Assembly (NCBI RefSeq): GCF_016107575.1
Contig: NZ_JABAST010000018.1
Span: 1-61,027 of the forward strand
DNA from: Psychrobacter faecalis
GTDB lineage: Bacteria; Pseudomonadota; Gammaproteobacteria; Pseudomonadales; Moraxellaceae
Reading direction: 5' to 3'
Length of the DNA: 61,027 bases
Position numbers and translations under genes: made by a program. This document shows positions 55,154 to 61,027 of this stretch, piece after piece. Numbering within the stretch: position 1 is the stretch's first letter; each line of letters starts with the position of its first letter. Below the pieces are notes generated by a model, which was given only the letters and a program-made list of their open reading frames with translations, searched no databases and had not been told where the DNA came from.

Positions 55154-55792
55154 CTAAAGTTTAGCCAGCGCTGCATCGATGGCAGTCTCACCATTATGCA
55201 TACTAAAGACTTTTTTAATCGTATTATCAGCATTAAGTACCGCTGCTAACGTCATGGCCACATCTTCAATAGCGTTTTCGCCCGCATTATCATCATTAAT
55301 AATGATTTTACCCGTACCAGCGCGTTCTTTTAGCGCACCTGCTTGTACAATGGTGTAATCAAGACTGCTATTCTTAACCAACCACTGATCGGCGTAATGC
55401 TTAGAGATATAGTATTCTTTTAAATCGGCAATACCAGGCTGGTTCCATTTACTGGTATCTAAGGAAAATACCGTGCTTAGCATGATATAGCGTTTGATAC
55501 CTTTATCTTGAACCGCTTGCATCGTCTTAACCGCGCCATGCAAATCGACTTCTAAGACATCTTTCCCACCAGAGCCGGCAACAAAATAAACCGCATCGAT
55601 ATCTGATTTAATTTGCTGTTGAATGGCGTCTTTCTCAGCAGTAATATCTAAATCTAACTGACTATAATTGTTATCGCTAAATAATTTTTCATCTTGACGG
55701 GTTGTGCCAATCACTTGATGGTTATCCGCTAATAGTTGTTTAACCAAATCAGAACCCACTCGACCGCTAGCGCCAATTACTAATATTTTCAT
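55154..55792 (-). CDS. NAD(P)-binding (YwnB/SDR-like) oxidoreductase
   Basis: A 212-residue Rossmann-fold protein of the NAD(P)H-binding/NmrA-like group of the short-chain dehydrogenase superfamily. The cofactor loop is ILVIGASGRVGSDLVKQLL. The central region has DAVYFVAGSGGKD and YIMLSTVFSLD, and YYISKHYADQWL provides a Tyr-x3-Lys-type element. The start at 55792 is supported by AGGAA six bases upstream; an in-frame ATG lies at 55798. No substrate can be assigned. It stands alone between long spacers. Confidence 0.85.
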   Translation of the reverse strand: MKILVIGASGRVGSDLVKQLLADNHQVIGTTRQDEKLFSDNNYSQLDLDITAEKDAIQQQIKSDIDAVYFVAGSGGKDVLEVDLHGAVKTMQAVQDKGIKRYIMLSTVFSLDTSKWNQPGIADLKEYYISKHYADQWLVKNSSLDYTIVQAGALKERAGTGKIIINDDNAGENAIEDVAMTLAAVLNADNTIKKVFSMHNGETAIDAALAKL

Positions 55793-56114
55793 TATCATTC
55801 CTATTATTATATGAATTTTATATGCTTTATCTTTATTTAAAGATTTATGTTTTAAAACTGATTATTCAAGAACCGTTTAATCAAAAACTATTTTTTTAAA
55901 ATAATTTGTTTTAAGAGCTGCATATAGCCTAACAATAATGACGAGCACACTTCGTTATGAAGCGTGCTGATTGCATAGTGTTTGGTTATGGAGTGTATAG
56001 GGTTTGCAAGAATGGACTTTGTGAAGGTTAATATTTAGAGAGATAAGAAATTTTTTAAGAAGTTTTAAAAAGTAGGGTTTTCAAATTGATAAGTAAAAGA
56101 AATGACTGCACCAA

Positions 56115-56564
56115 TTAACGAACCAAGCGATTAAGACCATCGGCAAAGGCTTTCTTGTCGCGGTCGCCGTAAGGTTTATGCCCGCTCATTTCTTGCAATT
56201 CAAGCACGCCTGTACCGCGCATGGTATCCATAAAGTCGCGCATATTGAGCTTTTGCTTGATATTGTTTTTATCATAAACCACACCGCGGGTGGTCAAAAC
56301 CATACCGCCTTTATCCAAAATGTCATTGGCCAAAGGAATGTCGCTAGTAATGGCCAAATCACCTGGCTGGATTTGCTCGACGATATAATCATCAGCTTTA
56401 TCAAACCCTGACGGCACCACGGTCATGACAAGCAGCGGTGATTTGCGCAATTTAATCGGCTGATTGGCAACAAATATCGCCATCGTTTGGGTACGTTCAG
56501 CCGTTTTGATGATTAAGTCTTTAGCAATCAATGGCACCGAATCGGCATCTACCCAAATCTGCAT
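56115..56564 (-). CDS. YaiI/YqxD family (UPF0178) protein
   Basis: A 149-residue protein with the UPF0178/DUF188 signatures IWVDADSVPLIAKDLIIKTAER, GFDKADDYIVEQIQPGDLAITSDIPLANDIL and TRGVVYDKNNIKQKLNMRDFMD. The acidic residues fit a PIN/NYN-like nuclease fold, but no activity is established for the family. The start overlaps the purK stop as TAATG, so it is very likely translationally coupled to purK. Confidence 0.9.
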   Translation of the reverse strand: MQIWVDADSVPLIAKDLIIKTAERTQTMAIFVANQPIKLRKSPLLVMTVVPSGFDKADDYIVEQIQPGDLAITSDIPLANDILDKGGMVLTTRGVVYDKNNIKQKLNMRDFMDTMRGTGVLELQEMSGHKPYGDRDKKAFADGLNRLVR

Positions 56565-57928
56565 TATTTCTCAGCCTTATCGGTCTTTAATAATGCCTCT
56601 GCTAAGGCATCTTTTTGACTACCTTTCACGTCACTTTTAGTATTTTCTAAAGTACGCTCAGTTTCGGCATTGGTAGATTGCTCTGGTACAGATACAAGTG
56701 CTTGCTTATCGGTCATGGTTGGCGCCAGTTTTTTATCAAGCCCCACTTTATTTGGTAAGACGGCAACCAGTTTTGCTAGCGCAGGTTCTAAATCCGCCAC
56801 GTCATTTGGCATCAAGGTGATATGGGCAATTTTACGGTCTTCGCGCTCAGCCTTATGGTAGCTATGATAATGGGCGCCATCGATATTGAGCACCGCGCTG
56901 ATATCAGGATATTGACCTAAGACGTTGAGCATAATTGCTGGATGGACGTTGTCGGTATCGCCTAAGGGCAGATTGACCACCGCGCGGATATGGTTTTCAA
57001 ATTGACTGGTAATCGCACCTTCGATACTCCAGTGTCCAGAGTTATGGACGCGCGGAGCAATCTCGTTGGCTAGCAGATAATCGTTACCGCGCGCATCTTT
57101 ACTCACAAACAGCTCAAGCGCCATCACACCGACATAACCCAAGTGATTCATCACCGTGGTAATGGCATCGGTTGCTTGCTGAAATAAATGGCTGGTACCA
57201 ACGGCTGGGGCGCGAGTTTTGGCTAAGATACCATGATGATGGTGATTTTCGACCAAATCATAGCAGCGCACCTGACCATTTTGCGCGCGTACGGCAATGA
57301 TAGACACTTCACGGCTAAAGTTAATAAAGCCCTCTGCAATTAATGGCGCAGGCGTTGGGGTTAATGAACCTTTACCGCTAACCGCGTCTTTTAGCTCATG
57401 CCAAGCGGCTTTGATATCGCTGTCTTCTTTGATGACAAACTGACCCTTACCATCATAACCGCCGCGGCTGGTCTTGAGCACTATCGGCAATCCTAGCTCA
57501 GCGCAAGCTTGCTTCAATTCAGCTTCAGAATTGACCGCCATAAATGGTACGGTGGCGATATCAAGCTCATTAAACATGCCTTTTTCTTTTAAGCGATCTT
57601 GGGCGATATCAAGGGCAAGCGGTGGCGGAAACATGCCTTGTTTGCTGCCTGATTTTGATAGATGCGCTAACTGCTCGACAGTCGCCGTTGGCGTGTTTTC
57701 AAACTCTAAAGTAAAGACGTCAGCTGCCGCGATAAATTCATCTAATTGCTCGCTAGAAAAAACTTTTCCGTAAAGGCTGGCAGGGCAGTCGGCGTTGTCT
57801 TCTAAAAACACGCACTGATAACCGAGCGGCAGGGCAGCTTGGGCGAGCATCATACCAAGCTGACCGCCGCCTAAAATACCGATGGTACGGATGGTTTGGG
57901 TAACAGGATAAGCATTGGCGGTAGTCAT
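56564..57928 (-). CDS. purK: 5-(Carboxyamino)imidazole ribonucleotide synthase PurK
   Basis: A 454-residue ATP-grasp enzyme that carboxylates AIR to N5-CAIR in purine synthesis. The start region is TIGILGGGQLGMMLAQAALPLGY. ATP-grasp motifs are LKTSRGGYDGKGQFV, INFSREVSIIAVR and GVMALELFVSKDARGNDYLLANEIAPRVHNSGHWSIEGA in short blocks. About 70 C-terminal residues after the normal end (KLVAVLPNKVGL) are low-complexity, Glu/Lys/Thr-rich, and absent from most PurK. It lies about 220 bases downstream of purE, with a weak hairpin between, and overlaps yaiI at TAATG. Confidence 0.94.
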   Translation of the reverse strand: MTTANAYPVTQTIRTIGILGGGQLGMMLAQAALPLGYQCVFLEDNADCPASLYGKVFSSEQLDEFIAAADVFTLEFENTPTATVEQLAHLSKSGSKQGMFPPPLALDIAQDRLKEKGMFNELDIATVPFMAVNSEAELKQACAELGLPIVLKTSRGGYDGKGQFVIKEDSDIKAAWHELKDAVSGKGSLTPTPAPLIAEGFINFSREVSIIAVRAQNGQVRCYDLVENHHHHGILAKTRAPAVGTSHLFQQATDAITTVMNHLGYVGVMALELFVSKDARGNDYLLANEIAPRVHNSGHWSIEGAITSQFENHIRAVVNLPLGDTDNVHPAIMLNVLGQYPDISAVLNIDGAHYHSYHKAEREDRKIAHITLMPNDVADLEPALAKLVAVLPNKVGLDKKLAPTMTDKQALVSVPEQSTNAETERTLENTKSDVKGSQKDALAEALLKTDKAEK

Positions 57929-58004
57929 GGCAGGCTCTTTACATTTAAAATGAATAAGGATTTTTAGTAAATGATTGGCTAAAAATTAAGGTTAGAAATA
58001 GGAA

Positions 58005-58025
58005 AAGGTGCACCGTATGCACCTT
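58005..58025 (-). terminator. Weak terminator or attenuator between purE and purK
   Basis: AAGGTGCA pairs perfectly with TGCACCTT around five bases. On the minus strand it is followed by only a short T run, so it may be a partial terminator or processing hairpin. Confidence 0.5.
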
Positions 58026-58147
58026 ATCTTTAGTAAAACTCATTTGGCTATAAATATCAAGTTTAGCGCATGGTAAGTATCAAATATTACTAGCAAGAGT
58101 ATTGATAACAGCAGTTTTTGCTAAAAGGTTAACTCATCTTGCTTACT

Positions 58148-58726
58148 TTATTGATTAATAATACCGGGTGTTGGACTTGCAAGAATGGTCTCTGTTTGCG
58201 CTTGACGCATGTTATCAAGCTTAGTGGCAAGCGATTCATCATGCAAGGCCAGCACCTGAATGGCAAGGAGGGCCGCATTATAGGCACCAGCAGTACCAAT
58301 GGCTAAGGTGCCAACAGCCACGCCCTTTGGCATTTGCACGATAGAAAGCAGACTGTCCCAACCGCTAAGCATCGATGATTTAACAGGCACACCAAACACA
58401 GGCAGCGGCGTTTGACTGGCACACATACCGGGCAGATGCGCGGCGCCGCCCGCTCCAGCGATAATCACCTGCAAACCGTTATTTTTCGCGCTTTTGGCAT
58501 AATCGAACAATCTATCTGGCGTACGATGGGCTGACACCACTTCACATTCAAAGGCAATATCAAAGTCAGCAAGCAACTGCGCCGCTGCACTCATGGTCGC
58601 CCAATCCGACTGCGAGCCCATGATAATGCCAACTTTTGGTTGACCAGCAGGGGAGGTAATGGGGCCGTTTTGCTCAATAGCAGCGTTTTGTGTAGTAGGG
58701 TTCACAGTAGCGGAGGTGGTGCACAT
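58148..58726 (-). CDS. purE: N5-CAIR mutase PurE
   Basis: A 192-residue class I PurE that converts N5-CAIR to CAIR. The hallmark [15 protein letters not shown] is followed by [19 protein letters not shown] (catalytic His) and [16 protein letters not shown]. It has an N-terminal tail of about 30 residues that is Thr/Asn/Gln-rich. GAGGAT is eight bases upstream of the ATG. purE is followed by purK, the usual order. Confidence 0.95.
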   Translation of the reverse strand: MCTTSATVNPTTQNAAIEQNGPITSPAGQPKVGIIMGSQSDWATMSAAAQLLADFDIAFECEVVSAHRTPDRLFDYAKSAKNNGLQVIIAGAGGAAHLPGMCASQTPLPVFGVPVKSSMLSGWDSLLSIVQMPKGVAVGTLAIGTAGAYNAALLAIQVLALHDESLATKLDNMRQAQTETILASPTPGIINQ

Positions 58727-58845
58727 GCTTTGATATCCTCAAAAAGACCATCATACAAAAGTTTTGCTGCCTTCGTAAAGCCAAGTTTGTCGTTTAATGT
58801 CAAAGCTGACTAAATAGCAGTTTTTTATGTCGCGGTTTTATCGAT

Positions 58846-59802
58846 TTATAATGGGCCTTCATCATGGCGATATTGCACAAAGTTACTGGCTTTCAATGGT
58901 AATGGCAGCTCAGTATCCAGCTGATAACAGGTCATATAACCGCTATCTATGGCTGCTGAATAATCGGTGCAAACCACTTGGTTGCTCAATGGTTCAGGAT
59001 TGCCAGTGAGCCAATAATGCCCAACAAACACGGGTTTGTGCGTTTTAAGGGCAAATTCAATGTTCTCTGCCATGGCATCGTTTGGAATCTGCGCCAAGCC
59101 CGATTTTGGCGCACGGGCGATTTCATGTATAGGCCGCTTATTTAGCTCATCAAGCCACCAGCGCACGCGTACTTGTGAGCGCGCTGCACCGTCTTTATCG
59201 ACCATAACCAAACCTTCAGGTAACGCAGTTTCCACACCTTTTAACACACGCTCAAGCGCCTCATAGGCGGGGCTATGTTTTTGTGAGCTGGCAATGACCG
59301 CTTCGGGGGTTAGGCAATTATCAGTAGTTAATAAAGGTTTTAATACCGCCATGCTATCGACATCCCAGCAAGCGTGGACAAAACAGGCATAATCGGTCTC
59401 AAGCCAAAGCGGTATCTCATAAAAGCGCTGCAACCAGTATTGATGCGCTTCTGAGCCAAAGGACACTTCGGCTAAAAACGCTTCATGTTGGCGTACATGA
59501 ACATCGCTATGCGAGCGTAAATAGCGCTCGGGCTGCTTTGGGTCAAGCATCGCAAAAGCCAAGGCGTTGTATTCATGATTGCCCATCACCGCATCGGCCA
59601 CGCCTGCATCTAGCATCGCAAAAACAATTTCAAGAGTAGCTACCTGCTGCGAACCACGGTCAATCAGGTCACCAATAAAGAGCGCCCGATGCCCTAACGG
59701 CGGTACAAAGTGGCTGCCATTATGCACATAACCCAATTGTTTTAGCAGCCCAATCAACTTGTCTGCATAACCGTGAATATCACCAATAATATCTATAATC
59801 AT
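58846..59802 (-). CDS. Metallophosphatase family protein
   Basis: A 318-residue calcineurin-like phosphoesterase. Metal motifs are IIGDIHGYADKL (Asp-x-His), FIGDLIDRGSQQV (GDxxDRG), MGNHEYNA (GNHE) and further His residues in VHACWD and VGHYW. These match the PrpE/ApaH-type group that cleaves diadenosine polyphosphates or phosphoproteins; a subclass cannot be set from motifs alone. It lies 119 bases upstream of purE on the same strand. Confidence 0.9.
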   Translation of the reverse strand: MIIDIIGDIHGYADKLIGLLKQLGYVHNGSHFVPPLGHRALFIGDLIDRGSQQVATLEIVFAMLDAGVADAVMGNHEYNALAFAMLDPKQPERYLRSHSDVHVRQHEAFLAEVSFGSEAHQYWLQRFYEIPLWLETDYACFVHACWDVDSMAVLKPLLTTDNCLTPEAVIASSQKHSPAYEALERVLKGVETALPEGLVMVDKDGAARSQVRVRWWLDELNKRPIHEIARAPKSGLAQIPNDAMAENIEFALKTHKPVFVGHYWLTGNPEPLSNQVVCTDYSAAIDSGYMTCYQLDTELPLPLKASNFVQYRHDEGPL

Positions 59803-59908
59803 AATTCTTTATCAAATTCTTAAACATGTTGTTAAATACAAATTAGGGCAAAACTTCAAACGTTATCAATTAGCAAATTTAAAACTAAAGATTCTAAAAC
59901 TAACCGCT

Positions 59909-60517
59909 CTAAAGGCCAGGCGACAATAGCGCATTTAAAAAGTGTGGCAAGACGCGAGGTTCTAAAATAATGGTCGCAATCACTCCAAATGCGCCGCCCC
60001 ACATATGCGCCATGTGATTGATATTGGAGCCGCCGCGTTTATCGGCGTAAATACTATAAGCGACGTAAGCGACAGCAAAAACTATCGCTGGAATAGGAAT
60101 AATGGCGAATAGATAAATTTTTTCCCACGGAGCCAGCAAAATAAATGCAAATAGCACCGCTGAAACCCCACCCGAAGCACCAAGGCTCAAATAACTGGCG
60201 CTTTTTTTATTTTTAAGATAGCTTGGCACCATGGCAATCACGATAGCCAGCACATAAAAAACCACAAAACCATAACCGAATAAAAACGGCTGATATAAGC
60301 CTTCAATAGCCCGGCCAAAAAAGTACAGGGTGAACATATTAAACAGCAAGTGCATCGCATCGGCGTGAATAAAGCCGTGGGTCACAAAACGATCCCATTG
60401 ACCGTTATTCACCGCCGGCGGATAAAAAATCAGCCGATTAAACAGGGTTTTGTTTTGCCACGCCAATAAACTGACAATAACCGTAATAATGATAATAAGC
60501 GTCGTGTGGTTGAACAA
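59909..60517 (-). CDS. Rhomboid-family intramembrane serine protease
   Basis: A 202-residue membrane protease with six helices. The catalytic dyad is Ser115 in LGASGGVS and His171 in NHMAHMWGG. The early HADAMHLLFNMFTLYFFGRAIE block is the usual helix-2 His-Asn region. The start is a TTG at 60517, supported by AAGGA seven bases upstream and the absence of a nearby in-frame ATG. The substrate is unknown. Confidence 0.92.
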   Translation of the reverse strand: MFNHTTLIIIITVIVSLLAWQNKTLFNRLIFYPPAVNNGQWDRFVTHGFIHADAMHLLFNMFTLYFFGRAIEGLYQPFLFGYGFVVFYVLAIVIAMVPSYLKNKKSASYLSLGASGGVSAVLFAFILLAPWEKIYLFAIIPIPAIVFAVAYVAYSIYADKRGGSNINHMAHMWGGAFGVIATIILEPRVLPHFLNALLSPGL

Positions 60518-60875
60518 AGGAGAGTCCTTAGGCCGAGCCTGATAGGGGGCAGTGTTATAGAGCGTAGTGCTTAAAGACCAAATAAGTTGGATAAAAAATA
60601 ACTAAATATGGATGCTGAAAATAGCTAAGGCTTACACCAACAGTAATAACAGTAATAACAGTAATAACAGTGATGCTAAGGCAAAAAACCAATAGACGAC
60701 AAAATTATGCTTTAATAATCGTTTATATTGAATAATATTACAGCGTAACAGGCAACTAAGTAATGCTTCGTATACTGACCGTAACGTTTAACGACAGAAT
60801 AAATATTTACCAAAAATAAATCATTAATCGGTGATATTTATCCAGTTTTACGTTTGTTGAAATTTTAAAAAAAAG
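60518..60875. other. Spacer with tandem repeat left of the IS1-type end
   Basis: About 360 AT-rich bases with no credible gene. It contains the tandem repeat described separately at 60641-60672. Confidence 0.5.
60641..60672. repeat. Nine-base tandem repeat (CAGTAATAA, 3 copies plus part)
   Basis: CAGTAATAA is repeated exactly at 60641-60649, 60650-60658 and 60659-60667, then continues as CAGTGATG. The unit is short and contiguous, so it is a microsatellite-like repeat rather than a CRISPR. Confidence 0.85.
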
Positions 60876-61027
60876 GGTGGTGTGTCAGAAAGTATGCTGA
60901 GGAGATGAAAGGAGGGTGACAGCCGAAGCAAGATGATATATTTGAGGTTATGAAGACACAAATAGATATCAGTTGCCCCGACTGTCACAGTCCCAGTTTT
61001 TCGATACACGGCAAAAAAAGCTATGGC
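60876..61027 (+). mobile_element. IS1-family element, left end (runs off the window)
   Basis: The left inverted repeat GGTGGTGTGTCAGAAAGT at 60876-60893 resembles the IS1 terminus GGTGATGCTGCCAACTTA. The first transposase gene begins 74 bases further in. The right end is beyond the window. Confidence 0.7.
60950..61027 (+). CDS. IS1-family transposase subunit InsA, N-terminal part
   Basis: The first 26 codons of an InsA-like protein, starting MKTQIDISCPDCHSPSFSIH. The Cys-x2-Cys zinc-ribbon start (SCPDCHS) matches IS1 InsA (SISCPSC-type). The gene is cut by the window edge, so the frame-shifted InsB part is not visible. Confidence 0.75.
   Translation, partial: MKTQIDISCPDCHSPSFSIHGKKSYG

Noticed and set aside
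60641..60672. Tandem repeats considered as a CRISPR
   Set aside because: The unit is only nine bases and contiguous, with no spacers.
1..61027. Search by eye for tRNA, rRNA, tmRNA, RNase P RNA and CRISPR arrays
   Set aside because: No TTCGA-type T-loops in plausible cloverleafs, no RNase P or tmRNA core motifs and no spaced repeats were seen. A covariance-model scan could still find divergent small RNAs.

Overview
The window looks like chromosomal DNA of a Psychrobacter-like member of the Moraxellaceae (Gammaproteobacteria). The evidence is inferred from the sequence only: moderate G+C with AT-rich spacers, Acinetobacter/Pseudomonas-type gene neighbourhoods (mutS next to fdxA, bamE divergent from fur, pilT-pilU divergent from yggS, rne divergent from rluC, engB near cytochromes c4 and c5), and Ser/Asn/Gln-rich extensions on housekeeping proteins (MutS about 1034 aa, RNase E about 1414 aa).

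Layout. 1-214: insertion-sequence debris (an IS30-family 3' end, probably cut by a second IS). 534-5122: an AraC-type regulator, an unrecognised protein, and type II secretion genes gspF and gspG. 5398-10860: a stand-alone DsbD-alpha domain, full DsbD, outer-membrane phospholipase A (pldA) and a ComF-like protein. 11075-12944: a sigma-54-type promoter and a minor pilin operon (fimT/gspH-like, pilV) that ends in a deletion fusing the start of pilW to the end of a pilE-like gene. 13044-20662: fdxA and mutS on the minus strand, then secA and a small lipoprotein on the plus strand. 20767-26816 (minus strand): two DUF2382 stress-type proteins, a thiolase, homoserine dehydrogenase and a DsbC with a lipobox. 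27058-29180: a tnpB-only IS200/IS605-type element with its guide-RNA end, then a complete 865-bp IS5-family element. 29242-38763: DUF808 membrane protein, RNase E, a 1.25-kb leader/intergenic region, rluC, a HAD phosphatase, a 175-bp MITE and engB. 39160-47019: cytochromes c5 and c4, an NSS-like membrane protein, an RnfH-family protein, bamE, fur, pilU, pilT and yggS. 47241-60517: CNNM/CorC-type membrane protein, nadE, an AI-2E-family permease, pdxB, epmA, an NAD(P)-binding protein, yaiI, purK, purE, a metallophosphatase and a rhomboid protease. 60876 to the end: the left end and first codons of an IS1-family element.

Functional themes. Periplasmic thiol chemistry is covered by DsbD, an extra DsbD-alpha domain and DsbC. 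Type IV pili and type II secretion are represented by the retraction ATPases PilT and PilU, GspF, GspG and the minor pilins. The minor pilin operon appears broken: pilW is truncated, the pilE fragment lacks its prepilin leader, and anything normally between them (pilX and pilY1 in related operons) is absent. Other genes are housekeeping: purine and NAD synthesis, EF-P modification, protein export, mismatch repair and RNA decay.

I found no tRNA, rRNA, CRISPR array or prophage. I did not find a clearly new multi-gene system. The best leads are the pilW-pilE deletion scar, the TnpB protein whose usual RuvC-II glutamate position holds Gly-Lys, the tandem DsbD-alpha paralogue, and the long unassigned rne leader.
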